In this document: positions 26,200 to 34,302 of the stretch, piece by piece | Layout: each line of letters starts with the position of its first letter | Numbering within the stretch: position 1 is the first letter of the stretch | Source of the DNA: Luteibacter sp. | GTDB lineage: Bacteria > Pseudomonadota > Gammaproteobacteria > Xanthomonadales > Rhodanobacteraceae | Assembly: GCF_009912395.1 (NCBI RefSeq) | Contig: NZ_WNDO01000011.1 | Coordinates: forward strand, 1 to 64,000 | Length of the DNA: 64,000 nt | Reading direction: 5' to 3' | Position numbers and translations under genes: made by a program | Notes under the pieces: generated by a model | What the model was told of the DNA's origin: nothing | Seen by the model: only the letters and a program-made list of their open reading frames with translations | Database searches by the model: none

Positions 26200-26326
26200 A
26201 ACGCGCCCATCCTCCCTGTTACGTTTCGCACGCGGTCCTGACCGGACTGTCGTAAGCGTTCACGTCAACCAACGCGCATCCGTATTGCGAATTCCACGTT
26301 CGCGAACTTGCGCCCGAGTTGACGAC

Positions 26327-27556
26327 ATGAAAACGCCATCCTTTCTCGCGACACCCTTGTTTGGCCGCGCCATCGCACCCGATCGGCTGAGCCTGTTCCT
26401 CTTTTTCCTTGCCAGCCTCGCCGACGGCGCGTTGATGCCGTTCTTCGCCCTGTGGGCGCAGCACGAGGCGAATATCCCCATCGGCTACATCGGCCTGCTG
26501 CTCGCCTGCTACGCGGGCGGCGAACTGGTTGCCACGCCCCTGCTCGGCGGCATCGCCGACCGTATAGGCAGGCGCCCCGTGCTGTTGTGCTCCACGCTTG
26601 GCGTAGGTCTCGGCTTCGTACTGCTTTCGCATATGCATGGCGTGATCGCCATCGCGGCCTGCCTGCTCGCCATCGGCGTATTCGAATGCGCCCTGCACCC
26701 GACCGTGCAGACGGTGATCGGCGATGTGGTGTCGGAAGATCAGCTGCGCATGCGCTTTGCGTCCGCGCGCATCGCCTCGGGTGTCGGCCATGTCGTCGGT
26801 CCCGCGCTGGGCGCGGCGCTGGCGTTGCTGTCGTTGAACACCGTGTTCGTCGGCTGCGGCGTCACGCTGTTGCTCGCCGCGCTGCTGGTGTTCTGCCTGA
26901 TGCCCGAAACACGCCCGGATCATGCGCGTGCGGCGCACGACGACGAGGAAGACGAAGAAGGCCTTTCCGCCTTGTTTCCCGCGTTTCGCGATCGTCGCCT
27001 CGCTACGCTATTGCTTTGGTTCCTGGCATTGGAAATCGTGGACGGGTGGTCCGCGGCGGTGATCCCGCTTTACGCGAACGGCGAACATGCCTTGTCGCCA
27101 TCGGGCGTGGGCCTGTTGTTCACCTACGCGGCGGCGGTCATGGCCGTGTTGCAATGGCCGGTATCGAAGTGGAGTGAGCGTATGTCGTCGTATCCGCTCG
27201 TCCTCGGCTCCGGTGTAGCGCTCGCCGGCGCCTTCGCGCTGTTGCTGCTGCCACCGGTACCGCTCACCCTCTATGCGAGCGTCACGTTGTTCGCGCTGGC
27301 ACAGGTGCTATTCGGCCCGCTGGTGCCGGTGACGGTGAACGCCCTCGCACCACCGAAGGCCCGCGCCTCGTACATGGCGGCCGTCTCGACGGTCAACGAC
27401 CTGAAGGATTCGGCCGGACCGGCGACGGGTATGTTTCTCTACGGCCTATCCGCGTCGCTGCCCTGGATGCTCGGCGTACCCATCGCCTTGGGTGCCGCGG
27501 CGGGACTGGCTACGACCCTCCGCCGGCACGAACGCGGAGCGCAGCCGACATCATGA
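26327..27556 (+). CDS. Major facilitator superfamily transporter
   Basis: This 409-residue inner-membrane protein has about twelve hydrophobic helices in two halves. The loop after helix 2 carries the MFS signature GGIADRIGRRPVLL, and an acidic loop (DDEEDEEG, near 206) divides the halves. The size and motif suggest a 12-helix drug or metabolite exporter like the Bcr/TetA group. The ATG at 26327 is preferred because it begins a short cytoplasmic tail before the first helix; its ribosome-binding site is weak. It follows a TetR gene, so efflux controlled by that regulator is plausible. It converges with a MarR gene nine bases past its stop. Confidence 0.9.
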   Translation: MKTPSFLATPLFGRAIAPDRLSLFLFFLASLADGALMPFFALWAQHEANIPIGYIGLLLACYAGGELVATPLLGGIADRIGRRPVLLCSTLGVGLGFVLLSHMHGVIAIAACLLAIGVFECALHPTVQTVIGDVVSEDQLRMRFASARIASGVGHVVGPALGAALALLSLNTVFVGCGVTLLLAALLVFCLMPETRPDHARAAHDDEEDEEGLSALFPAFRDRRLATLLLWFLALEIVDGWSAAVIPLYANGEHALSPSGVGLLFTYAAAVMAVLQWPVSKWSERMSSYPLVLGSGVALAGAFALLLLPPVPLTLYASVTLFALAQVLFGPLVPVTVNALAPPKARASYMAAVSTVNDLKDSAGPATGMFLYGLSASLPWMLGVPIALGAAAGLATTLRRHERGAQPTS

Positions 27557-27566
27557 CGACGTGCGA

Positions 27567-28007
27567 TCACTCGCCCACGGACAAGGCATCGCGCAGACGC
27601 TTGATCTGCTGATTGAGCGTGCTCAGCTCCTCACCCGTCATGCCGGCGCGCGCGGCGAGCGCGTCGGCAAGACAGCGGGTCTTCGTATGCAGCGCACGGC
27701 CGGTGGACGTAAGCCGCACGTTCACCTGGCGCTCGTCGGCGGGGCTGCGCTGGCGTTCGACGAAACCGGCCTGCTCGAGGCGCTTCACCAGCGGCGTGAT
27801 GGTGCTGGGTTCCAGCGCCAGGCGCGTGCCGATGCCGCCCACGGTGAGGCCGTCGGTCTCCCATAGCGCACTCATCACCAGGTACTGGGGATAGGTCAGG
27901 CCGAGGCCGTCGAGCAGCGGCTTGTAGGTGCGGTTGATGGCGATGCCGGCGCCATAGATGGCGAAGCAAAGCTGGTCGTCGAGGGGGAATGGCGCGTTGT
28001 TCGACAT
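27567..28007 (-). CDS. MarR/OhrR-like repressor
   Basis: The product has 146 residues with the winged-helix layout of MarR proteins: LTYPQYLVMSALW, then LTVGGIGTRLALEPSTITPL and the wing GFVERQRSPADERQVNVRLT. Residue C14 in DDQLCFAIYGAG matches the reactive cysteine of OhrR, the organic-peroxide sensor. It is divergent from a secreted hydrolase across a spacer with three related palindromes. This suggests that it represses itself and the hydrolase until oxidised or ligand-bound. An organic peroxide or a small phenolic is the likely signal. No ohr gene is next to it. Confidence 0.88.
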   Translation of the reverse strand: MSNNAPFPLDDQLCFAIYGAGIAINRTYKPLLDGLGLTYPQYLVMSALWETDGLTVGGIGTRLALEPSTITPLVKRLEQAGFVERQRSPADERQVNVRLTSTGRALHTKTRCLADALAARAGMTGEELSTLNQQIKRLRDALSVGE

Positions 28008-28046
28008 CGTGTTGCCCGATATATCAATGACTTGATGGCGAAAAGC

Positions 28047-28127
28047 TTATCACGATAAAAAAGTGCTTGACAAGGAATTGGGGCGTCGGCAATCTATTTC
28101 TTATCGCGATAATGTTTATCGCGATTA
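28047..28127. promoter_or_regulatory. Three MarR-type operators over a promoter
   Basis: Three near-identical sites stand between the MarR gene and the hydrolase: TTATCACGATAA (28047-28058), TTATCGCGATAA (28101-28112, a perfect palindrome) and TTATCGCGATTA (28116-28127). A TTGACA at 28067-28072 lies between the first and second sites and is a good -35 box for rightward transcription; a likely -10 overlaps 28090-28097. The repressor would therefore bracket and block the promoter of the hydrolase gene and its own. Confidence 0.7.
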
Positions 28128-28165
28128 ACTACTCATCGCCCGTCACGCCCACCGGAGATACCGCC

Positions 28166-28951
28166 ATGACCATCCGCAACCGCCTCGCTTCCGCCCTCCT
28201 CGCCCTGACCCTGGCCGGCAGCGCCGCCGCGCCCGCCCTCGCCGCGGACACCGCTTCGGCCACCGAAGCCAAACCGACCATCGTGCTCGTCCACGGCGCC
28301 TTCGCCGATGGCTCGTCCTGGAACAAGGTGATTCCGCTACTCCAGGCCAAGGGCTACAAGGCCATCGCCGTGCAGAACCCGCTCAGCTCGCTCGAAGACG
28401 ACGTCACCGCCGCCAAGCGCATCATCGACGCGCAGACTGGCCCCGTCGTGCTGGTCGGCCACTCCTGGGCCGGCACCGTGATCACCCAGGCCGGCGCGGA
28501 CGACAAGGTCAAGGCGCTGGTCTATGTCGCCGCCTTCGCTCCCGCGCAGGATGAAACCTCGGTCGAGAGCGTGAAGGGCTTCCCGGCCTCCCCGGGCCTG
28601 GCCAAAGTGGTGAAGAGCCCGGACGGCTACCTCACCCTGCCCGCCGAGGCGGTCGCCAGCGACTTCGCCCAGGACGTGCCCAAGTCGGAATCCAGCCTTA
28701 TCGCCGCCACGCAGGGGCCGGTGCGCGCCGCTAACTTCGAGCAGAAGGTCAGCGTCGCCGCATGGAGCAGCAAGCCGTCGTGGTACATCGTGGCGGCCAA
28801 TGACCGGATGATCGATCCGGGCGCCGAGCGCGCGCTGGCGAAGAAGATCCACGCGAAGACCACCGAACTGAAGACCAGCCACGTGCCGATGGTCTCCAAC
28901 CCGCAAGCGGTGGCGAACGTGATCCTGGACGCGGCGAAGAGCGTCCGCTGA
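28166..28951 (+). CDS. Secreted alpha/beta-hydrolase, MarR-controlled
   Basis: The 261-residue product has a signal peptide at about 1-27 (ending PALAADTA). The hydrolase fold has HGAFADGSSW as the oxyanion loop, GHSWAG as the nucleophile elbow, ANDRMIDPG carrying the probable acid, and a late His in KTSHVPMV. It resembles the small secreted hydrolases related to salicylate esterases. The ATG at 28166 has CCGGAGA upstream. It lies next to three MarR-type palindromes, which implies induction by the signal that relieves the MarR repressor. The substrate is unknown. Confidence 0.85.
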   Translation: MTIRNRLASALLALTLAGSAAAPALAADTASATEAKPTIVLVHGAFADGSSWNKVIPLLQAKGYKAIAVQNPLSSLEDDVTAAKRIIDAQTGPVVLVGHSWAGTVITQAGADDKVKALVYVAAFAPAQDETSVESVKGFPASPGLAKVVKSPDGYLTLPAEAVASDFAQDVPKSESSLIAATQGPVRAANFEQKVSVAAWSSKPSWYIVAANDRMIDPGAERALAKKIHAKTTELKTSHVPMVSNPQAVANVILDAAKSVR

Positions 28952-28967
28952 TCCGCGACACGCTGTT

Positions 28968-29033
28968 GTAGGAGCGCGCTTGCGCGCGATGGGGGTTGCC
29001 GCAAGCACCCATCGCGCGCAAGCGCGCTCCTAC
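28968..29033. repeat. REP inverted pair (GTAGGAGC type)
   Basis: Two 26-base arms, exact inverses of each other, flank a 14-base loop just after the hydrolase stop. Each arm starts GTAGGAGCGCGC and reads through CTTGCGCGCGAT. This is the first of eight loci of this family in the window. Here it lies between convergent genes and probably acts as a transcript end or mRNA stabiliser. Confidence 0.88.
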
Positions 29034-29047
29034 AGTCAGTAGGGGAG

Positions 29048-29578
29048 TCAGGATTCTTTGCGTGGCTTTCGCGCTCGCTTCTTTGGCGCGGTCTTGGTGG
29101 CTTTCGGGGTGTCTTTCACCGCCGGCGCCGCCGCGGCGCCCATCTGCTCCAGCCACGACAGGTCGTCCACGTAGGACAGGAAGTGGCGAAGGTAGTCCGG
29201 CGACAGTTCGCGCATCAGCGCGATCGAGCGATGCACCAGCGCGCTGGAATTCAACGGACCGGCATCGCGTGGGGCGTGCGCCAGCGACTGGCGGAACTGG
29301 GTTTCCGAACGCAGTACATCCCAAGTGCGGTGGATATCGTCCAGCGCCGGCAGCTCGGGATACGACGGTGCTGGTGGGCGCATGGCGTCCACCAGCAGGC
29401 CCAACGGGCCGCGCGCAGGCTCGGTCGATGCGGCATCGGAGGATGTCTCGTCGACATCCTCGAGCATCGCCAGCTTCGCGGCAATCGCCTTGCGCGCAGC
29501 ACCCTCATGCAAAGCCGCACGACGGTCCAGCGCCTCGATCAGCGTGAGGCGAATCGTGTTGAACGCATCACGGGCCAT
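29048..29578 (-). CDS. DUF2894-like protein, last gene of the MotAB-like cluster
   Basis: This 176-residue protein has no signal or membrane helix and ends in a basic Lys/Arg/Pro/Ala tail (KKRARKPRKES). Its opening ARDAFNTIRLTLIEALDRRA, a disordered middle and LSPDYLRHFLSYVDDLSWLEQM recall the DUF2894 family. The start lies 11 bases inside the end of the OmpA-like gene, so the two are translationally coupled. It is the final gene of a four-gene operon. A cytoplasmic accessory role for the stator-like pair is an inference; no catalytic motif is visible. Confidence 0.75.
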   Translation of the reverse strand: MARDAFNTIRLTLIEALDRRAALHEGAARKAIAAKLAMLEDVDETSSDAASTEPARGPLGLLVDAMRPPAPSYPELPALDDIHRTWDVLRSETQFRQSLAHAPRDAGPLNSSALVHRSIALMRELSPDYLRHFLSYVDDLSWLEQMGAAAAPAVKDTPKATKTAPKKRARKPRKES

Positions 29579-30206
29579 GGGCGTTCGACGGCTTCGGCAT
29601 CGGTGCGATCTCCACGCGACGGTTCTTCGCGCGACCATCGTCATCCGCATTGGAAGCAACCGGCTGTTCGGCACCGAACGCCGCCGCGAACACCGACGAG
29701 GCGGGCACGCCTTCGGCGACCAGCGCACGGGTGACGGTCAACGAACGCTGGGCCGAGAGCTCCCAGTCATCCGCATAACGGCGATTGCCTTCATGCACCA
29801 CCTGGTCGTCGGTGAAGCCGCTGACCATGAGGATCTCGTCACGCGTGCGCAGATAGGCGATAAGCGGACCGGCAAGGCTCTTCAACAACTCACGCCCTTC
29901 GGGCTGGAGCTGGTCGGAGTTCAAGGCGAACAGCACGCTGCCGCTGATCCCGATACGGCCATTCACCAGCGTGACGCGCCCGGCAGCGAGCGGGCCGGCC
30001 AGCGCCTGTTCCAGCGTCATGCGACGCTGCGCCTCGGCCTGGTGCTGCTTCACCTCCTGGTCGAGTCGGCTCGTCAGCTGCAACTGCACGCCGATCACGC
30101 CCACGAGGATCAGCACGAAGGCACCGAGCAACACCGACATCAGGTCGCCGAAGGCGGCCCAGATCGGCGTGCTCGATTCACCCTCGACTTCGATCTCGTC
30201 GTTCAT
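29568..30206 (-). CDS. MotB-like OmpA-domain membrane protein
   Basis: The 212-residue protein has a short cytoplasmic N-terminus, one membrane helix (about 15-43) and a periplasmic OmpA/MotB domain that would bind peptidoglycan (GSVLFALNSDQLQPEG; DELRTRD-like loop; RRYADDWELSAQRSLTV; KNRRVEIAP). The helix begins AAFGDLMSVLLGAF, so D21 lies where MotB has its proton-carrying aspartate (YADFMTAMMAFF in MotB). This suggests an ion channel with the partner encoded by the overlapping upstream gene (four bases). It fits a MotB/ZorB-like stator subunit. It is not the flagellar MotB, since no flagellar gene is near. Confidence 0.82.
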   Translation of the reverse strand: MNDEIEVEGESSTPIWAAFGDLMSVLLGAFVLILVGVIGVQLQLTSRLDQEVKQHQAEAQRRMTLEQALAGPLAAGRVTLVNGRIGISGSVLFALNSDQLQPEGRELLKSLAGPLIAYLRTRDEILMVSGFTDDQVVHEGNRRYADDWELSAQRSLTVTRALVAEGVPASSVFAAAFGAEQPVASNADDDGRAKNRRVEIAPMPKPSNAHGP

Positions 30207-32857
30207 GCCGCGTCGTTCCCGGCGACCTCTCGCTGCGATGCGAGACGCTGCATCTCATCGAGGATCTGCTTCTGCGACAGCACGCTGAGATCGACCACTT
30301 CGCGCGCCTGTGCGACGTAGTAGGCCAACTGTTCATCGCTGCGCACGGAGGACTGGTCCAGCGTTTCGGCAATCTGCTGCAAGCGTTCCATGAGCTGGTC
30401 GTTGGACGCGCCATAGGACTGCACCGCCGCGCCGAACGCCTCGCCCAGGCTCGCCACTTCCGCCGCGCTGCCAGTGACCTGCGCGGCCACCGTCTCCAGC
30501 TTGCCGGTTTCGGCTTCGATATGGTCGGTGAAGCGCGTGCCCACACGTTCCAGCAATTCCGCCGAGCTGCCGACCAGCGCGTCGATCGCCGTGCGCTGCT
30601 CCACCGAGGCGTGATTCACCGCGTCCAGCAGGGTTTCCAACGTCGCCAGCAGGCGCGTGCGTTCTTCCAGCATGGCGGTGTCGCGGACCATGCTGTCCGA
30701 CAGCTTCTGGCGTAGCTCGCCGACGACCTCGGCCGCCACCTTCGGCGCCTCGGCGGCCGCTTCCACCAGGCGCGAGATTTCCGCGATGGTGTCGTTCGCG
30801 TGCACCTTCGCACTGGCAGTGATGGCGTCGGCCGTACGCTCCAGCGTGTCGCAGATGGCCTGCTGACGCTGCGTCGACTGCTCGCCCACTTGCTCCCACT
30901 GCGCGTGCAGCGTGGAGGCCACGGTACCGAACGCTTCCGATGACGACTGCGCGAGGCGTGCCACCTCGGCGATGGTCTGTTCGGTGCGCTCCTGCTGGCC
31001 GTCCATGACCGCCTTCGCGCTGCTCTCGAAGCTCTCGCGGATCGACGCGTCGCGTGCCGATGCACGCTCGCTCGCTTCGTCCCACTGCGCGCGCAGCGTC
31101 GAGGCGACCGAACCGAAGGCTTCCGACGACGACTGCGCGAGACGCGCGACTTCGGCGATGGTCTGCTCGGTACGCTCCTGCTGGCCTTCCATGATGGCCT
31201 TTGCGCTGCTCTCGAAACTCTCGCGGATCGACTCGTCGCGCGCCGCCGCACGTTCGCCGGCTTCTTCTATCTGCGTACGCAGCGTAGACGCCACGGTGGC
31301 GACGGCTTCCGACGACGCCTTCGCCGTACGCGCCACTTCCGCGATGGTGTCGTCCGCGCGCGCCTGCGACGTGGTGGCGATCGCATTCGCGGTGCGCTCG
31401 AACGCCTCGCACGTATCCTGCTGACGCTTTGCCGCCTGTTCACCCACCTCGCGCCACTGCGTGTGCAGCGTGGAGGCGACCTCGCCCAACGTGTCCTTCC
31501 AGGTGGTCAGACGCTGCGCGTCACGCGACTCCAGCACCGACTGCATGTCGGCATGGGAGCGGGTTACCGCATCCACCAGCGACGCGGCCTGTTCGCCCAG
31601 CGACGTCGTCGCGCCCGACAGCGCCTGCGCATGGCGCGTGGCCAGCGCATCGTTCGCGGCCTCCTGCTTCGCCAGGGCGTCGGTCCAGGCCTGCGCTGCC
31701 GAACCGGCGGCGGCATCCACGCGAGAGGCCACATGCTCGACCAAGCCGGCCGAACGCTGCTCAAAGGTCTCGCTGAACTGCGCGAGCGAGCCGCGCAGAT
31801 CGGCCACCAGCGTTTCGTTGGCCTGACGCTGCTGCGCAAGCGCCTCGCTCCACACCGACGACATGGCCTTACTGGACGCCTCGAAACCGCTGGACAACCC
31901 ATCGAGCTGTCGCTGCACGGCCTGCGTGACGGTATCGCGCAAGGCGTTCGATTCGCTGGCCAGGCCCGCCATGGTGGCTTCCACCGCAGGCTGGATCGAC
32001 GCGCTGGCGGCACGCGCGCTATCGGCGATGCCCTCCTTCAGCGACTGCTCCACCGAGACGGCAAGGCGCGTGTAGATGGCTTCGGCCGTCGTATGGAATG
32101 CCTGCTGGCTGGCCAGCTGACGCTCGGTCGCGGCCGCGTTGTGCTGCTCGATCGAGGTCATCATGGCCTGCAGGCGATCGACCAGCGCCGGCATCGCCTC
32201 CGCCTGCTCACGCGCCAGACGCAGCGATTCTTCGCGGCGATAGGCCTGCGAGTGCACGCGCAAGGTGGTGGCCACCTTCGTATCCAGCGCCTGCACCACG
32301 TCCACGCGCTCGCGACGGCACAGCGCGGAAAGCAGGCCCAGCATCGCCGACGTGGCGACACCCGCGATCGACGTACCGAACGCGAAACCCAGCCCCTTCA
32401 CCGGCGCCGCCAGCGAACCGCGCATGGCCTGAAGATCCGTGGCGCTTTCCAGCGCCAGGCCGGTACCACGCAGCGTCGCCATCATGCCCAGCAAGGTGCC
32501 CAGCATGCCCAGCAATACCAGCAGGCCCACCAGGTACGGCGTGAGCGTCGGCGCCGGCAACGCCACGCGCTCGCCCTCCACGCGCAGGCGGACCGCGTTA
32601 CGCAGCCCCTGCGGCAGGCCACCCAGCCAGGTATCGAGGCTGGTCGGTGACGACGACAGGTCCGCCACCGAACGGCGCAGCGCCACCGTCGCCTGACGGT
32701 AGCGATACAGCTCCAGCGCACCGGCCAGATAGCAGGCCCCCACCAGGGCGGCCACGGCCGCCCCCAGCGGATTGGAGCCCACATAGCCCACGCCGATCCA
32801 GCACACCACGGCCAGGCCGGCAAGGAATACGACGGGATAAAGGAGGTTTCTGAACAT
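30203..32857 (-). CDS. DUF802-like MotA/ExbB-type channel with very long coiled-coil tail
   Basis: The 884-residue protein has four membrane helices: about 5-26, 29-50, 105-128 and 154-179. The third (LLGMLGTLLGMMATL) and fourth (GFAFGTSIAGVATSAMLGLL) have the Gly/Ser/Thr-rich pattern of MotA, TolQ and ExbB. After residue 180 comes a roughly 700-residue Ala/Glu/Gln-rich coiled coil with an exactly 62-residue repeat, four times. MotA is under 300 residues; a long cytoplasmic tail is known from ZorA. It overlaps the MotB-like gene by four bases, so the two should form one inner-membrane complex. ATG 32857 has AGGAGG-like sequence upstream. Recognised as DUF802 by features, not by a search. Confidence 0.82.
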   Translation of the reverse strand: MFRNLLYPVVFLAGLAVVCWIGVGYVGSNPLGAAVAALVGACYLAGALELYRYRQATVALRRSVADLSSSPTSLDTWLGGLPQGLRNAVRLRVEGERVALPAPTLTPYLVGLLVLLGMLGTLLGMMATLRGTGLALESATDLQAMRGSLAAPVKGLGFAFGTSIAGVATSAMLGLLSALCRRERVDVVQALDTKVATTLRVHSQAYRREESLRLAREQAEAMPALVDRLQAMMTSIEQHNAAATERQLASQQAFHTTAEAIYTRLAVSVEQSLKEGIADSARAASASIQPAVEATMAGLASESNALRDTVTQAVQRQLDGLSSGFEASSKAMSSVWSEALAQQRQANETLVADLRGSLAQFSETFEQRSAGLVEHVASRVDAAAGSAAQAWTDALAKQEAANDALATRHAQALSGATTSLGEQAASLVDAVTRSHADMQSVLESRDAQRLTTWKDTLGEVASTLHTQWREVGEQAAKRQQDTCEAFERTANAIATTSQARADDTIAEVARTAKASSEAVATVASTLRTQIEEAGERAAARDESIRESFESSAKAIMEGQQERTEQTIAEVARLAQSSSEAFGSVASTLRAQWDEASERASARDASIRESFESSAKAVMDGQQERTEQTIAEVARLAQSSSEAFGTVASTLHAQWEQVGEQSTQRQQAICDTLERTADAITASAKVHANDTIAEISRLVEAAAEAPKVAAEVVGELRQKLSDSMVRDTAMLEERTRLLATLETLLDAVNHASVEQRTAIDALVGSSAELLERVGTRFTDHIEAETGKLETVAAQVTGSAAEVASLGEAFGAAVQSYGASNDQLMERLQQIAETLDQSSVRSDEQLAYYVAQAREVVDLSVLSQKQILDEMQRLASQREVAGNDAA
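30780..31483 (-). repeat. Four 186-bp coding repeats in the DUF802 gene
   Basis: A 186-base unit recurs: the marker CAGCGT(G/C/A)GA starts at 30908, 31094, 31280 and 31466, exactly 186 apart. The two central units are nearly identical in DNA; the outer ones have drifted. Each unit encodes 62 residues including VASTL, RESFESSAKA and EQTIAEVARLA. Boundaries given are approximate. Such repeats can expand or contract and change the tail length. Confidence 0.85.
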
Positions 32858-32867
32858 GATTTCCCGG

Positions 32868-33551
32868 TTAGCTGGTACGAAGCGCCACGAGCAGGCCTTC
32901 GATCGGTTGAAAACGAACATCCAGTTCGGCGAGCAACACGCTCTGCATGTCCTTGCGGAAGACATCGACCCACCCCAACGAGGCATCCGGCGCGGCAGCG
33001 CGCAGTCGCTCGAAATGGTCGGCCAGGAGGATCGGCACATTGGCCAGCAGGCTGTGCTCCAGCGGGCTGAGCGACCGCTCCATCACGGCATCCACCTCCG
33101 CCAGCCGAGCCATGGCCGCGGAACGGCCAGCCAGCATGTCGCGCAGGTCGCCGCGCAGGCGGCCCGTGGCGGCCTGCATGGCACGCTGCATGGTGAGGTA
33201 GCGCTGGCGAAACACGATGTATTCGGGCGGCGCATCCGCCGCCGGCACCTGCCCACCCCGGGCCGGCACGGCCACCGGCTCACGGCCGGTGACGATGGCC
33301 TGGGCCAGTTGGGCCCTGACCCGCACGCACTCGTCCTCCTCGGCGGAACCGAAGGCGGGGGCGTCCGGATCGGCCTCAGGCACCCGGCCGTCCAGCGCCG
33401 TGGACAGCGCGATGGCCTGATTCCAGGCCAGCCAGCGGCTTAGCCGGTCCGGGAGCGATCCCCCGGGCTGCGGAGCATGAGCCCCGGCGATCCGGGCGAG
33501 TAAGCGGATGAACGTCGGCCCGCGGACCGTCGCTCGTTCAGGTACCTGCAC
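32868..33551 (-). CDS. DUF3348-like protein, first gene of the MotAB-like cluster
   Basis: The 227-residue protein resembles the DUF3348 family. The start is a GTG at 33551. There is no signal or membrane helix. Features are GPTFIRLLARIAG near the N-terminus, EEDECVRVRAQLAQAI in the middle, a helical EYIVFRQRYLTMQRAMQ stretch and DMQSVLLAELDVRFQPIEGLL near the end. It lies ten bases upstream of the DUF802 gene, so it heads the operon. Presumably it is a cytoplasmic partner of the complex; function is unknown. Confidence 0.78.
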   Translation of the reverse strand: MQVPERATVRGPTFIRLLARIAGAHAPQPGGSLPDRLSRWLAWNQAIALSTALDGRVPEADPDAPAFGSAEEDECVRVRAQLAQAIVTGREPVAVPARGGQVPAADAPPEYIVFRQRYLTMQRAMQAATGRLRGDLRDMLAGRSAAMARLAEVDAVMERSLSPLEHSLLANVPILLADHFERLRAAAPDASLGWVDVFRKDMQSVLLAELDVRFQPIEGLLVALRTS

Positions 33552-33685
33552 TTAGGGTCCCGCTGCGAAAAAACGGGCATTTTACACGCGAATGACAGGG
33601 GGGTATCCGGGAAGCTGAACGGGCGGCGGGACTGGCCTGAAGCGCCTTTGCTGACCGGATAGACCGGCTTTTCCCTAACCGGAAC

Positions 33686-33767
33686 GATACCTACGTAAAA
33701 GCCGATGCAGCGCCGCGGCATGACTGGCAAACCGAGGCGGTGGGTTCCGGCCTGCGCCGGAACGACG
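33686..33767 (+). repeat. ACCTACGTAAA repeat, copy A
   Basis: This copy begins CGATACCTACGTAAAAGCC, runs through a GCAAACCGAGGCGGTGGG segment and ends with a small hairpin (TTCCGGC/GCCGGAA). The same series occurs twice more at 33960-34107. It is best seen as a dispersed non-coding element. Confidence 0.75.
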
Positions 33768-33836
33768 AAGCGCGTCGTCGCACCGGCGAAGGCCGGTGCC
33801 CACGGCGATGCATTCGGTTCTTACATCACCTCTCTT

Positions 33837-33872
33837 GTAGGAGCGCGCTTGCGCGCGATCCCGCGCAGCGGG
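33837..33872. repeat. Single REP element
   Basis: A single GTAGGAGC-type arm with a CTTGCGCGCGAT core, followed by a small CCCGC/GCGGG hairpin. It lacks the facing second arm seen at most of the other loci. Confidence 0.8.
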
Positions 33873-33959
33873 CCAGGTCATCGTTACCGTCTGATCGCGC
33901 CCCACGTCGTTCCAACGAACGCTGGAACCCAGCGCGATGCGATGGGTTGTCGCGAGTGC

Positions 33960-34107
33960 GCGTTACCTACGTAAAGGCCGGTGCAGCGTCGTCGTGTTGC
34001 TGGTGAATCGAGGCGCTGGGTTGTCGCGAGTGCGTTACCTACGTAAAAGCCGATGCAATGCCGTCGTGTTACTGGTAAACCGAGGCGGTGGGTTCCTGCG
34101 TACGCAG
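33960..34107 (+). repeat. 72-bp tandem repeat, copies B and C
   Basis: CCTACGTAAA recurs at 33966 and 34038, exactly 72 bases apart, with the intervening sequence about 85-90% alike, and GTCGCGAGTGCG at the joint. A third partial unit ends just before copy B. Copy C ends in the perfect palindrome TTCCTGCGTACGCAGGAA. Confidence 0.8.
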
Positions 34108-34178
34108 GAACGACGGTGAGGTAACTTTTGAGAATCCTTCCATAGGCAAGCACGCACGTAATTTGTTACCGTGCATGC

Positions 34179-34300
34179 GTTGTTTGCGGGTTCGTGTCAC
34201 GTGTCGGCAAACAACCATCGCTCGTAAGCGGTAAGAAGCGCGGGCCGCAGGTGCTAGTAACACCTCCGACCCGCTAACCACAATCAACTGTTCGGAGTTG
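34179..34300 (+). ncRNA. Structured leader RNA, C4-like candidate
   Basis: Three hairpins in a row precede a micro-ORF. First, GTTGTTTGC (34179-34187) pairs with GCAAACAAC (34207-34215). Second, GCGGG..AGGTG (34240-34253) pairs with CACCT..CCCGC (34261-34274) around the loop CTAGTAA. Third, CAACT (34285-34289) pairs with AGTTG (34296-34300) and encloses part of the GGAG ribosome-binding site. From memory this resembles the C4-type antisense RNA family found in phages and prophages, but that resemblance was not tested. Confidence 0.4.
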
Positions 34301-34302
34301 CT

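Larger units (their letters stand above)
33552..34178. other. Gene-free repeat region
   Basis: These roughly 630 bases contain no credible gene. They hold three copies of an ACCTACGTAAA-led repeat, one REP half-site, and two GGTTCC/GGAACGACG hairpins, one of them the perfect palindrome TTCCTGCGTACGCAGGAA (34092-34109). Frames that cross it translate the repeats. Confidence 0.75.

Noticed and set aside
29048-33551. Complete Zorya defence system
   Set aside because: Only motor-like genes are present; there is no ZorC, ZorD or ZorE partner, and the accessory genes are of other families.
33684-34153. Short frames in the repeat region encoding motifs such as CIGFYVGN
   Set aside because: These only translate the 72-bp repeat units and lack starts with ribosome-binding sites.
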